DNA of 64,000 nt. Origin: Rhabdornis inornatus (lineage: Eukaryota; Chordata; Aves; Passeriformes; Rhabdornithidae). Below, piece by piece: positions 13,101 through 28,100 of the stretch. The stretch is from positions 372,001 through 436,000 of the forward strand of contig VWZS01003477.1 in assembly GCA_013397075.1 (NCBI GenBank), in the 5' to 3' direction. A program made the translations under genes and the position numbers. Numbering within the stretch: the first letter of the stretch is position 1; the number at the start of each line of letters is the position of its first letter. The notes beneath the pieces were generated by a model, which had not been told where the DNA came from, did not search any database, and saw nothing but the letters and a program-made list of their open reading frames with translations.

Positions 13101-16100
13101 ATACTAAACTATTTCCAAAAAACACTCTCCTTATGTATAAATAAACTGTCATATAAGGCTGGAATGGACAGTAAAAGAAACCTGCTCCTGCCTTTCCCTA
13201 CAAAGCATGCAAAGTTTTGTAGCATTTAATGTTTCTTTTACTAGCTGGTTTTGCTAGGGGCAACAGTGACAATGACTGTAAAATTGACATCATTATCTTT
13301 TAGTGCTTGCTCACATTTCCTCCACAGTGATATAAATCTGAACATTTTCATATTTTCTTGTCCTTAAAAAGAGGAAATAACACTGGCATTTATTCTCAGA
13401 TGGTACCATGTGGCAGTTACAGTTAGACAGAAAAAAAAGAAAATCCTTAGAATGTTCCTGCTTAATTTCCAAATGTTTCCTGTTGTCTTTGTCACTGCTT
13501 TTCTGACCAATTCTAGTTAAAAGTGTAGTTCTTATATCAAAACAGACCCTAAATCGAAAAAGCAGTATCTTGCCCTTGGTTTTACCTGTAGATGATTAGT
13601 TACATCAACTCCTATGGACTTTTAATAACAGAAAGGCCAGAAATTCCCTACAATGTTGCACCTTTCATATGAAGACTTTTAAGGTACATTTTTCTAAATC
13701 TTGCATCTTTTGAAAAAGAGTTGTACACAAGCAACAGAATTAAAAAGTTTGGACTCTGGAGACTTTTCCAGAGAAGGACGTTTGAATTCCTAGTACTGAA
13801 TTATAAGGATCATGATCAGGCTCTATCTGCTGCTGCCAGCAGTTATAATACTTGAAGCACAGCGCTTTGAAGAGCAGTGGGAAGGAAGTGAGAGGTGTAA
13901 CAACTGGAGACGGAGTACACACAGTAAAAATGAACCCCAGTGTCAAGGTTACAGTGGTATTTCCAGAATGCTTTTTAGTTTCACTTGACTAATTACCAAG
14001 AAAGAGTGCTGTGCTCATAGCACAGGTGCTGCCTACAACTGAGGTCTCTTGCTCCTCTCTCACAGGACCTTCAGAGAACCGTGACGCAAATCAACCCACA
14101 GAATAACAAGGTCCTGACCTTTATCACTTACATAGGCTGTGGAATATCTGCTATATTTTCAGCTGCAACTCTTCTGACATACATTGCGTTTGAGTAAGTA
14201 CTAATTCTGTGAAGGACATCACAAAGAAGTACCTGTATGTGCAGAATAAAATCAGTTAGTTACGTGGTTAGTGTGGTTTATTTTACTAGGAGGGGAAGTC
14301 CATGTTTGAAAAAAAATCAAACCTGCAAAATCAGGGTCACAGTGTTGTGAAGTAGAAACTTTTTCAAGGGGACATAAGTTCAGAGTCTTTCTTCCAGTTT
14401 CTGATGCGTTGTGCTGTTCAGACCAGGGAATAAGGTAAATGTGTATCAAAATTTTCCTTTTGCCAAGACAGAATCCTCTAGATTTTGAACAGATAGATGT
14501 TTCTTTTCAAATTGTCAAACAGGCTTTTTATAAAAACAAAACTTGCCTGTGTGAGCACAGGTTCCAAATTTAAAAACAGAAATTTCCAACTAGAGCAATT
14601 ACATTCTACAGCCCTTCAGAAAAAAGTGGGTAGAGAGAAACAATGAAAATAAATTGTGAAGTGTTACACAGAAGCCCTGCTGAAATGTGAAAGTGACTCA
14701 AGAGAAATCAAAAATTTTGCAGTGGTACAGTTCTATTAACAGTGAAAAGAGAAAATAAAGTCATGTCAACACAAAGAAAGCTTTCTGCCAGTAACAGAAC
14801 AGGACATAGTAGCTGGTAAAGAAGGATAATTTTCTTGGGACAGGAGCAGGGGCTGGAGAAGGGGGTTTCAGGTTTTAAATCTCTTCAATGATTGCATTCC
14901 TATTACATTACCTACGGTATAGTGTTCTGGTTCAAGTTGGTAGAAATTGTTTGCTGCCCCTCATTACCCACATTTCAGTGGGGATCAATTAAATATTTAC
15001 TTGTTCTTCGTTCATCCTAAGATCCTATTTAAAAACAAACAGAAAACCACACGCACTAGACAATATATTCCAAAAATTAGGCTAGCATATAAGGCCACAT
15101 ATAAAACGATCACAGATGACCTTCTGCTCAGCTATACCTTTTTGTTTTAATTTTTAAAAAAAGTACTGGATTATATTCCATTTGAAAGTGTGTTTTGGTT
15201 TTTTTTGTTTTTTTTGGTTTTTTTTTTAATAAAAAAATCAGTTGCTAAAATATTGTAGCAGTTAATTAGCTCATTATGGACCCAAAGAACTGATACCTTA
15301 CCCCCACCACACACAGCTGAATCCTTCAACAATCTCTCCCAGAAATACACACCACTATGTCTTACTGCACAAACCCAGCTGGAAGGAGTTCCTTGTGCTT
15401 TTACTGACTTTGTGAAGGGGTAAATCTAGCTGCAATAGGTGGTTTGTATGATTGCAGCAAGTGAATCACGTGCACCTGTGTTTCTCTCATTAGGAAGTTA
15501 CGAAGAGATTATCCATCCAAAATCCTGATGAATCTAAGCACAGCCCTGCTCTTTCTTAACCTGACTTTTTTGCTCGATGGCTGGATTGCATCCTTTGATA
15601 TTGATGGCCTCTGCATAGCTGTAGCTGCACTTTTGCACTTTTTTCTTCTGGCCACCTTTACGTGGATGGGACTGGAAGCTGTTCACATGTACATTGCTCT
15701 AGTGAAGGTGTTCAACACATATATACGGCGATACATACTGAAGTTCTGCATCATTGGCTGGGGTGAGTTCAGTAGATGCAATATTTAGATAGGATGAATG
15801 CTGCTGTATAAAATGCTTTCTATAAACGCTGCTATATAAAAGCTCTCTGTCAGGGATACAGAGTAGAATTTATATCAGTGTGTTGTTTCCTTCCCCCAGC
15901 CTGTAGCAGTGCCAGCACACAGCCAGCCCTCTCTGTCACCGAGTTCCCCCGTGTGATTCTGTGTAAATATACTCTCACTGGCACTCTCCACCCAGAGCAG
16001 CTCCCAGCCCCAGAATGAGCAGAGAGACCAGATAAACTGGTCTTGTTTTCCAAAGAGGCCAGAGTAGGAGAGGGGAAATGTGAGTGTTGTGTCAGAGATG

Positions 16101-19100
16101 GGGAACTGTGTCATACAATGAATGCAGAAACTTTTGCAGTTACTGCAAAGCCTATTAAGGTTTTGCATTGACTTTCAAAAACTTAAAGTCCAGCTTAAAT
16201 TTTCTTGTCAACAAGCATGAAGTTTATTGTGGAATCAAAAACAACCAAAATTTTCTAAGATTCAGCACGGTGTTTAAACCACAGAGATCCTGGCTGCCCT
16301 AAGCAATGTACACAGCAGGACAGAAATGGAAAAAAGCAATACTGAAAAATAACTGCAAGGCTCAGGCAGCAAGACTTTTATTCTTCATTTTTGTCTGTAT
16401 CAAGAATCTGTGGTTTCTCCCTGAATGCACATATTGTGTTTGAAATAATACAATACAATACAAAGCCATTAACCTTATGGCTAGAGAACTGAACTCAGTA
16501 CAGCTGATAATTGATGTCTTTCCATTGGCAACTAGCATCCTCTTTGGCAACCTCAGCAGAGTACAAGGACTGAGTGGTCGGAAAAGCAAATTAACCTCTT
16601 CCCCTTTGAATCTGTTCTGTTAGAGCAAGGATAAGACATGTAAATAAGGCATATCAGGAAATGTACATTTCCTTTGTGTGAGCTGTACCTTTCTGCAGAG
16701 TTCTCTTCTGCATTGTTGTCTATTTTCCCCAAATACTCCCTCTGCCTTTTTATTAAAAAATACATACTTAGCTTTACAGAAGCATGGGGACCACATATAA
16801 ATAAAGTATATATAATATGTATAGTGCTGTAGAAGATATATATGGTGTGTATAATACAATGTGGTTCAGAGAAGCAGTGGAGAAATTACTGGTTTAAGTT
16901 CATGTTCTCCAGTTATACAACTTAATGAATTCACATTAGCATGAAAAAAATCCCTCAAAAAATTCCTAATACCATCCCTCCACTAGATCTCATTTTTGCA
17001 ATAACTTGTTGATCTTCTCACTATATAATGAGAGCCTGTGTGCAGTTGCAAATTTAACTTTGGGTAATTAAGGGATATTATTTTACTTTAGTGTATTATT
17101 TTTCTTTAATTTCCTTATCACGTACTAGACTGCTTCTACCTCACAGAAAATTACAAGGCTTATTAATTAATGCCTGTTAATTGCTTTGATAGTTCCATAT
17201 ATTTGTACTGTTTGAAAATTTGTTTCCTTCTACCTTTTCAGTGCAGTTTTCTCAGGATGCTCTGCACTAAACCAATAGAGATGGAGACACCATCCCTAAT
17301 AATAATTCAGCTTAGCATGGTGAATTTGAAAGTTCGGGAGATTTGAAAACTCACAAGTTTTCTTGTGTTACAGGTTTGCCAGCTCTGGTGATAGCAATTG
17401 TTTTAGCAAGTGCTAATACAAATGCAAGTCATGTTTATGGCAAAGACTTATATGGCAGAGATGCAAACGGGCAAGGAGGAGATGACTTGTGAGTATTTCT
17501 TTTAATCTCTTAAAATTTATAGCATTTAAGCATTTATAGTTGCTTTGGAAAAGTCGATGGTGCGTTAAATGAGCAAAAAAGGCAGAACTCCGAATGATTA
17601 GAATCTGTAAGTGAAGAAGGCTGTTAGAAAAATTGGAGGGAAATCTGCATTACCCAATTTCAGGTACAAACATTCCTCTGGCAAAAGAATAATTTATAGG
17701 TATTATCATGAAAATAAAATAAAAATATTTGGCTTGGTTTGTCTTAAATGAAAAGTAAATTTTCTAGGTAAGAACAAAGAAAGAATTTGTATAAAAATAC
17801 TTTCCTTTGTAAATCAAGCAGCCTTTTGCCAATATAGTTCAATACTCTTCTATGTTCTTCTCTTGATGACCAGATAATAAATCCAAATGCCAAAATTTTT
17901 ATGTGAGTGTTCTTTTCCTTGCCTGGCAAAGCTTAATCATTATAAATAAAACTTTAATTTTTTAATTTTATTATAGTATCATGCTGAGCATTCAGTCCTT
18001 TTGCTGCAAGAGGAATTAGTTAGAGCTCTCATATGGCTGACTGTCAAATGGCTACCTCAAAAGAACTGCTACTTCTCCAGTCATGTTCAAGTTCAAGTTC
18101 TCCTTTAGCTCCAGTGGCAGAAACTTGAGATTTTGACACTGAAGATCCAAGTTTGCCCATTCTGTTACTAAAACACTCAATGCTTCACACAGATGACAGC
18201 AGTGAATTTTTTTTTGTACTGAGTCTAAACTTTTATTCATGATGGGATTGCAGTTCCCACCACTTCCCCCTTTTTTAATTAGTTTTGGCTGAAATGTGGT
18301 ACAGCCCTCAGATTTCTCATACGATAATACTATAGGCCATATTCACCTAAGATGCCTCTGGGCTTCATCCTGTTTCCAAACAGAAAATGGACAAATGTTT
18401 CATTTTATACTATAGTTCTGCGTCAGTGGTATCAGAAATCGGCTTACTTTCCTTTGGATTAATTGGAGAATAGTTTCCATTAACCAAAAATGATCCTTTT
18501 TTTTTTAATTATTTTTTTACAGCTGCTGGATCAAGAATGAAGTTGTCTTTTACGTGACTTGTGCTGGCTACTTTGGAATCATGTTTCTAATGAATGTTGC
18601 CATGTTTATTGTGGTGATGGTGCAAATCTGCGGCAGGAATGGGAAAAGAACCAATCGGAGCCTGAAGGAAGAGATCCTGAGGAACCTCCGTAGCGTGGTC
18701 AGCCTGACCTTCCTCCTGGGCATGACATGGGGCTTTGCCTTTTTTGCCTGGGGTTCCTTAACTCTTCCTTTCCTGTACCTCTTCTCAATTTTCAATTCGT
18801 TGCAAGGTAAGCTGAATTTCTGTTCTATGAACAAATAATATTTGATCTGTTACTGTTCTGGAGCATACTATGTCAGTGATTGGACCGGGGAACTCATATC
18901 CAACCTCTCTAGGTTTTCCTTTGATATTTAACCATCGCTAGTTTCCCCTTATATGGAATAATAATACCAACTACATGTGCATTGAAGATCTTACATAAAT
19001 TAATTGCAGTTTCAATGCCTTTTTTGATAAAATTAACTACATTAGAAATAGAGCTCTTCCTAGCTGAGTCTGCAGTGTTCTCTGTTGAGATACGTGCTGT

Positions 19101-22100
19101 ATGGCCTTCAGCATTTTCTTTCACTGATTATAATAAATATAGGAAGCCTTGTTCCTTAATTTATTCCTGTAGGGAATGCGTAAATCTCATAACTATTTTA
19201 TTAAGGCATGAGAAACTTGTAAAATAAAATTCAGCCCTGTCTCGGTGGGCAGATATAGCAGAGACATATGGGATATTCTTTGCTTAAGAAAAATCCAGTG
19301 ACTGCTACAGTCAGCTTGTTTTTCTTTCTGTTACTCAAGTTTTCAATGTTTTACTTTTCCAGCATAGTTTGTCTCTCTGAAAAATGCTGTAAATTGTAAT
19401 CAAATTGTTATAAATTGCAGAATTACATAGCTGACATTTAAAAATATTCAGGTCAGAGCTAAAATTTGCATATGTTTCAACTGCCATAAAATTCTCTACC
19501 AGTGCTTGCCCTACCCACCTATAAAGAACAACTAAATACATAATGAAGAGAAAACCCAAACGTCATTGGAAGTGCATGTGTTATGCCACACACATATTGA
19601 CATAAAAATTACATCTGCTGGGAAAAACAAAACAAAACAAAAACACTCCAGAAAACAAACTCAAGAATGTCATTGAAGGAGCGTGTGTTATACAACACAA
19701 ATATTGAGATAAAAATGAAATATTCTCAGGGTCAGCAAAATATCTCTTCTCTTTATGGAAAAAGTACTTAATATCATCCTGTGCAGATTCTATCTGATAC
19801 AGTTGAGATGTATTTACTGCGCTGAAAGATTTATTGCGCTTTCATGGAAAGAGAATCATGTTGTGGTTTTTCGTTTGGGTCAGTTTCAACCTAAAATGCT
19901 AAGTAAAATGACAAAAAATATTTGGATGTGGTGTTCTTACTAGAGACTGTTTTTTCCAAAGGACAGATCCTGATACTCCCCTAGCAGCATAATGAAGTAT
20001 TTACTGCATTGTGTCTGTGTTAGAAATTCAGACAGGCCTAGAGAGATCAGAAGTATGGGAAGAACATGAAAAAAGACTGAAATTCTGAAAGCCTTGCCAA
20101 GGGTGAAATTGAACAAATTCTCTGTAACCAGAATTTCCAGTGCAGTCAATTAAGCTTGTATGTGCAGAGTGCATACAAGGTTGACCAACACTGCCTAAGT
20201 AGGGTAATAGCACTGTTTAATGGAAAATGAATATTTGGGAGGCACCGAAGTCAGAAGATGAAACTGAAAAAAAGGAGAAGTAAATGTAAATAAATGTAAA
20301 AAGAAGAGTGATAAGCTTTTCATGGATTGTGGTAGCAGTGATGATGCAGTCTATGCTCGCTCAGGTGTGTCATATCAAGCAATAGGAGATAAAAATCATC
20401 TCTCTGCAGGTACTTATTGCTGTGTCAGAAAGAGCTAGGCAAAGCTAAAGAATAAAGGAAGTGGATGTTTAAAATCCTATGTAACTGGTGTTCATGTAGC
20501 AGTAAGGGGGTGGAATGGGGCAAATCTGTATCAGGAAGAATTTCCAAGCAGCAAAAATCATTTCAACATGGTGAGTCTTTCATCGATCAGTATTCGCAGC
20601 TTAATTATGGAGATGTTGGTAAATACATCTATGTTCTCTCAAGTTTTTGAAAGCTGCATGAGCATTTCAAGCCATAACAGCAGCCTCCAGCAGCAGTTTT
20701 CTGTGCACTGGCAATGAAAAACCAAATTACAGCAACTGTTAGTGTTACTGTACTTTGCTGTTTCATCTACAAAGGAAATTATTTTTCTCTCCTTGACGCT
20801 CAGAGTAAAAAATCTGGGAACATTTCTTTTTTGGCTGCTCATTTTATATATATGCCTGGGCAAGCCAAATACTTTCAAGTCAGAGCCAAGCTAGAACCAA
20901 GCCTAGGGTCTGATTTGTCTCTGGGAAACAAAACCAAAGCTGTACTACTAAAAGCACATTGTAAACTTAATGAATAATGAAACACAGAGAAAAAAATTCT
21001 GGAGACCAAGCCCAGACAGGGCAAAGGCAAAGCACTTAATGCAGTACATTTGTTTTGCATTACTATGGAATATGTATTTTCTTTTTAACCATTCAGAACA
21101 TTCACTTCAATTTAATTAAGCATCAATTTACTAAGTTTGTAAGCTGTGTAAAAGCCCTAAGAAGACTTTGGGCCACAAACAGCTTCAGATCTCCAGCCCT
21201 GTATGAGCTGCTAGTGGTTGCATTGGACTTGCTCACTGCTTTAAACAAGTTACATAGAAAAATATTTTACCAAATGCAAATACAGTATCCGTAATCCAAG
21301 AGATCTTACACTTGAGATGCATTAAGGTGACTCCTTTATAAAAATGTACTTTTCCTTTTTTTCCCCATCAGCTCTTGAAAAACTTTGGAAAAATTGTGTC
21401 ATGACCCAACCCCGAGCTGAAGTCAACTGATTCCAGAGGTTTCAGCCTGGCCTGATAAGCAAATACAAGTGCAGTTCAGTGACATGCATTAGGGCAAAAT
21501 TAGGCCTTAGCAGTTTGGAGAAGATAATTTGATTCTCCAGAACATTATTATCCAAGCTATACCCTGCCATTGTGTTCTGACAGCTGAAACATAATAGACA
21601 TTAGTATACAGAACTATTCATGATGATCATAAAGGAATGGTTTTAGAGGAAGCCAATTGACCACGTTTGCCCACATTATGTAGTGTTTATTCACATTTAA
21701 GATAAAATCATGAGGGATCTGGCATTGGCATTTTGCCATCAGGTGTTCGGCCTCAGGTTGGCTCTCTCACAGACAATACAAGTAAAACAAGAAATCGGCT
21801 AAGCCATAGAACAACAAAAGATTATACAGCCAGTGCCTGCCTGAGAAAAGGGCAGGAGCATATGAGACTTCCAACTACTGTATTTAGCATATACATTTCC
21901 AAATACTGTATTTAGCATATACATCTACATTTACTTATGTAGATGTACAAAATACATCTGCAGGTGATGAAACCATACCGTACACCCTGTTAAGACCTAC
22001 CTTATCACATGGTAGGATGCTTACCTCCTGTCCTGAAAATAAAAACTTTTACATTCCATGAGAAAAATCAACTCTACAAAATCATTCTTAAATACATTTA

Positions 22101-25100
22101 TTGCAATTGTGTATGAAAATCAGTTTTCTTTGGAAGTAAGTAGCTGGAGACTCCTAATTAGTACTTGTGAACGTATTCTTACAATTTTTATAATTGTTTC
22201 AAGTACATGCATGTGATGCACATAAATCCATGTGTGCTTTTTCAGCATTTGGCCAGCACTCAACCCACTACATAAGGACACTCCTAAGTGCCATTTACAA
22301 GATGTCTGGTTTTAAAAGAATATAGCCCACAGTTCTGTACATACAGAACCCTATCCAGGAGATAAAATATCTCCTTGCTAATATAATAATGTTGGTATTT
22401 ATTTTGTGGTTTCTCTCTTGCAGTCCTGCTGGGTGCAGAATAGTCATTTGCTTCAAACAAAAGACCGTTTAATCATTTTCCTCGGAAAAAAAAAAAAAAA
22501 GAAAAAAAGAGCACTGAGCTGAATCTAAATCAATAATGCCAATAAAAGGCATCCTAATCTCTGTATTCTGATATCCCAGACACTTACATGGCAACTAGAG
22601 GATGGGAAAACTTTAGTTAATCTCTATACCTCTTAAATGATGCATGGATGACAGTAACAAAATATTAAGATGATTTTTTTTGTTTGTACTTCATAGGCTT
22701 CTGATTACAGATTTCAGTTAATCTGTTTACAAATACACGCTTCATTTGGTGTTTATTTGCTTTTGTCACAGGTTTGTTTATATTTGTATTCCATTGTGCT
22801 ATGAAAGAAAATGTGCAGAAACAGTGGAGGAGACATCTCTGTTGTGGCAGATTCCGACTGGCAGACAATTCAGGTAAAGGCAGTTCACAGGTCCCCTCCT
22901 TAGGTGCTGCAGTTGTCTATAAAGGTCCAGGTAAACAGTTACTTATTAATATAATACATGCTATGTTATTTTTAATATAATACAAGGTAAGCCAGAGATG
23001 GGGAAAATAGGTCAATCATAGGCTGTCACTTCAGTACTAATAATTGTCAGGGGACTTTTCAGATATCACTGCATAAAAATTCTCAAATCTTTCAGGGTTC
23101 TATTAAAGGCAGCTGGTAAATTTTGTAGTGCTTTGAGCATGGTTTTGGAAGGCCCATAGGACCCTAAAAATAACAAAATAAATAATAATCCAGAGATTCA
23201 AACTTTGTCATTCGAAACCCAGTCGTACTCATTTTCTCCTATATTAAAGTATGTTGACTTTAAATTGTATGGACTGTTAAACTGATGTAGGAGCAATTCT
23301 TAAAAGTTGCATAGAAATATTCTGACTTCTTTTGCTTTTATCTTTGCCCTTTTAAACTGTCCTGTCCCTTGCCATTGAATTCACAGTCTATTAGAGACTC
23401 AGAAACATAGAAAATTCCTTTAACAGAAGCCTGATTAAGTTCTGTAGTGCTACAGAGCTTCTCTGCTCTTCTGCATTCTGGAAAGCCAGGTTATACTTGC
23501 AGTTCTGCTGTCCAGGCAAACTATTGTTAGAATTTTAGACCCACCAATTTCAACTGCTGTGGTAGAGTAAATCAAGTTGGAATAATTATATCGTTCTTAA
23601 GAACCAAAGACAATACTTTACAGGAATAGGATAGGATATTTGTTAAAATCAATACTATGAAATGCATCAGATATTTGAAGTAATAATAATTGAATAAATT
23701 AGGCATTTATTATCTATGGTAGTTATTTATGTAAAATTTCTCAATCATTTTTAGATTGGAGCAAAACAGCAACCAATATTATAAAGAAGAGTTCTGATAA
23801 TCTTGGGAAATCCTTGTCCTCTAGTTCCATCGGCTCCAATTCAACCTACCTAACATCCAAATCAAAATCTACGACGAATACATATTGCAAGCGAAACAGC
23901 CATACAGGTGAGTTCTTGCACTGCAGCCCAGTGCATCTGTGAATACATAGGGTTATGTTAAAGGCACAGCAAGCATTTCTACCCAAAGATTAAAGACAGA
24001 AAATGTCATCAATTCGTGTTGTGTCAGTATTTTTAAAATATATGTTACTGTTTAATAACAATCATTACCCAGCATCCAATACATCCAGTATATAGATCTG
24101 ATCTCCATATGTACCCATACTAAATGAAATAGGCTTGATGAAAGCAAATTTTGCTTATTATCCTATTGTAAACACAGGGTAGCCAAAGCACAGAGAGATG
24201 ACGTTCTTCACCCAAGGTAACATGAAAGTTGGCAGTACAGCTGGAAATAGGAATCAAGTCTTCAGAGTCCAAGTCCAGAGCTGATTATCTTGGTTAAACT
24301 CCTTTCATCTAACTGTAAAACATTTATGGGTAAAACGACAAATGGAGCCTACTTGGAAATGGATACTGTGTTCCCAGAGTATGCATTGTCTTGCCCTTCT
24401 ACAAATAGCCATATCTACTGCTTATTTATTTAGATGGCAATGGTATATGTAATAAAAGGCATCATCTGTATTCCACTCATACCATGAAAATGTGCTCATT
24501 TTAAGAAGACTTTAAGGGAGCAAAGAAAGAGAGCAGCTGGAATGCTTTGCAAGTTTGGTTGTGTATGACATAATATTTCAGAAATTCACTTATATAGTTC
24601 AGATTTTTTTGTTACTCTGTTTTTGTGAGTGCATGTTTTTGTCCTGTGTAAAGTCACATAGCATTATTATACAATACTATATAAATATAGTGGAAATAAA
24701 ATCTGCGCACATATTTAACTCAGAGGTGTGTTTACTTGCTTTAAAACATTTATTAGAAAAAAATGTTTAGTTATGGAGTAGATTATTTCCCTAGACGGAA
24801 AGTTATGTTCTTTCTTAAATATTCATTATTTTCATTAATCCCCCAATGTCCCATTTGTGATGGCACACTCTCCCATTTCTTGATGCATGGCATAGTTTCC
24901 AGGAAATACCTTCTATTGTTTTTATTGATGATCATTACCTGCTTCAGTTAGGCACAAACACTCCATTTTTAAAAATAATTATGCTGTTCTTTTCTGACTG
25001 ACCAAGATTCAGTGCATCCATTAGCATGAGGAATTGTGCATCAGGTATTTTAGGATTTTAAAACTTTATTGTTTATTGAGAATGTACATGAAGTACATCT

Positions 25101-28100
25101 GCTTTGAATACAGTAAAAATGAGAGGTGTCTTAGAAATTCCTGATAACTGATAGCACCTGAGCTTGCTCCCAGGACTGCTGTTCACAGCAGCACTGGGAG
25201 CACATGGCTGGTGTCTGCCTCCCTGGGCTGCCTGTCCCTGCTGCCAGGTCAGGTTCAGTGTGCAGGGCACCCAGCTGCCCTGATCGAGCTGGTCATTCAT
25301 CTCTTCACTGCAGGAACACTTCTGCCAGCAGTCTTCCACAGACTACATCTTTAATATCCACCCATCACAGTCCTGTTTTGATTTAATAGTAGAGGTGGAC
25401 AGCACTATGCCCTTTCCGCAGCAGACAGAGAATTCCCTTTTGTACTCATGGCAGATCAGGCTTTAGATCCTTGATTTTGGGATTAATAATAAAAATATGC
25501 TTAAATGTTTTGTTGGATTCCAGGCTTTTTATCAGGTTATCAATCAAGAAGACAGTGCTGGAGTTTTTGCAAGGCTTTCTTGAAGCAAAACAAAGAAACT
25601 GTTCCAGATAAGAAGTAGTAAAGTTAAAAGAAACTTGCTCATATATATTCTTCAAAAATTATGAGCTTAATCCCATGCATAAATTATTCCTAAAAAGGAT
25701 TGAAATTCTTAATGCAATCAAAGTTCTTAATATGATTATTGGACATTAAGGGAATACAACAGTTTTCTTTATATTTTTTTTTAATTTTAATACATTTCAC
25801 TTTGTTCTCTAAAACATACACATCTTACTGTGATACTCCACAGGAATTTTTGATAACACTAGGTTTTTAAACACTGACATATCTTCTCGTGTAAAAATAA
25901 TAAAAGTAATAAAAAATAATGTTCAGATTCTAACTGTTAATACAGCTGAACTTCTCAGTTTGCCAACTTAGCTAAATTGTAGGCAAAGAATGTCATAGCT
26001 ACATGTCTTGGCAAGCCTTGTTGATATGGTTATAATATGCTCCCTGGAATTGACACAAGCATTCATGTGTTTGTGGTGTAGATAATGTCTTCTAAGGCCC
26101 TTTCCTCATCAGTGGTGGAGCATTACAGGTAAAGTGAAAATTGTTTTTGTTGAATGCATGATTGGAACAGGGTGGAGGGATGCTTCCTGCATGATGTCCT
26201 CATTGACGCAGGGGATTTTGCTAATCAGAAACGCTGCTTATTTCTATTACATCTTGCACCACTGATGCTGAATCGAAGGACAAGCATGCTTCAAACTCTG
26301 GGTGTCTGCACTCTGCATGGGGCACGAAGCATTTAGAAGTTACCATTTTAGAAAACAGACATTAATGTCCTAACATTAATGACTGTGTACAGTAGTCTAG
26401 GGAGAGGAGATTGTCCTGAAGCACCCATACACAAAGCATACATTAAAAAGCAAAAACAATCTGATTGAGTTCCAGGAAATTGTTTAGTATTTATCAAAGT
26501 TATTACAGAAAAATGAATACGTTTATATTTGGTCTATGGTCATTACTGGATTAGTCTTCTAGACATTGAGATTTTTATATACATTAGCACCCAAAATTAC
26601 TGTGGATTATAGCAAATACATGTCTGAAAGCTGTCCTATCAACCGCTGCTTGAATACACTATGCACCAACACAAATATTGGATGGACCCTCATGGGTGAA
26701 TGAAAGAGGTCACTATGGCATCTTGTGCCCCAGCTGTCTACAAACCCAAACCAAACGACTTGTAGAAAGTACTTAAAGACCCTCTGTAACACTTCAGGGA
26801 ATTAGAAGTTAAGACTATATCTGCAGAGAATTTGGTCATACAACTTCCACTTACTTCAGGGATACACGATTTTAACCCTGTACTTAGATGTGAAACCATT
26901 GTAAATGCATACAATTGTAAGGCTCTCAGTACTCAGAAATTTGCCATTGGAAATGGAGTTATTCGCTGCAATTCATGAACATTCTTGCGTGCTTTGAAAA
27001 ATCATCCTGATAAGCCTCAACATGTCTGTTTCTGTTTTAATGAGTAAAACTATTTTGATTTCTCTGTCTGCAATCCATTTCTCCTTCGCAACACTTTGTG
27101 CTCTTTTATGGCTTGATATGACTTTTCCAGGGATGGGTTACTTTTCTGTTTATTTCTAGTTGTTTTTTTTCTAAGAAAAGTTTTTTATTAAATCACCATT
27201 CAAGTAATATGCTTAATTCTTAAATGATCCTTTAACAAGGAATTTTTGGAGATTACTTCACTGAGGTCTTGTAAACAGCCATCAAAAATGTCACTTGTAA
27301 AAAACATTGCTTCCCAGGATACTCCACCTTACTGCTGGCTAGCAGTGGTACAGACCTTGCCCAGGTTCAGGGAATTAATTCCAGCTTCACTGCAGTAGAA
27401 GAGATAAGAAAGAGAGTTCTGTTAGGACAGCATACTTGAGAAAATGAGAGACAAGCTCTCTCTTTCTCATTTCTTGCTGCGTTAGCTCTACCTACAGACC
27501 ATTCTCTGAACAGCACCATTATGCACTGCTGAAGCAGACTTCCCCAGTCTGGCTGGGAATTGCCTTGCTTCTGTATCACTCTTGACCTCTAGCTCATGGA
27601 CTCTGAAGGCAGGCCTTCAGAGTTGCATATTTTCCTCCCTACAGTTTTCAGCCTGCACCCTCCACATTATGGAAAAAACAAGGTGAGGCTAGGCAAGCAC
27701 GAAGTTTTGGCTCTGGTTATCTGTTTTAGGATGAAAGACATCCTCTGCTACATTCGGCACAGATTATATTATTTCTGTGCATAGCTCAAAACATTCACTG
27801 TTGAAATAATTAAATCTGTTCACAGTCATTCTGCAGTACTTTCTTATGTGGAGATGCTATTTATGGAGATCTAGTGCTATTAAAATGGTTTTGGTTTGTA
27901 AGATTCAGAGCATCAGCAGTAAATTAATATATTAAAAGGTCATAGGAGTCAGTAACACTTTAGGGAAAATAATAGAGGGATGATTTCAAGAGATACCTGA
28001 AACGTCTGCCCACAAAACCAGACATCGAAAAGAATTTAGAAGAAGCAATCTCAAGCCAAAAAGTTCTTTGCTGACTTTTAGGGCAGTAATTTAATTCACC

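Larger units (their letters stand above)
11301..14065 (+). other. ADGRG6 intron splitting the tethered agonist (phase 0)
   Basis: 2.8-kb intron from GTAGGC to CTCACAG. It contains a TTG/TTATTG microsatellite near 11534-11567 and an A/CAAA-rich low-complexity run at 11939-11988. Positions 12290-12500 are more GC-rich, but no family was recognised. Confidence 0.8.
18807..22771 (+). other. ADGRG6 intron within TM7 (phase 1)
   Basis: 4.0-kb intron from GTAAGC to TGTCACAG. It holds a diverged 107-bp-spaced duplication (19562-19718), a 28-bp tandem repeat with an adjacent hairpin (21876-21947) and an A-rich run (22485-22509), each listed separately. No exon was found. Confidence 0.8.

Noticed and set aside
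18568..18834. Minus-strand 88-codon frame opposite the TM5-TM7 exon
   Set aside because: It is a mirror of the real ADGRG6 exon on the + strand.
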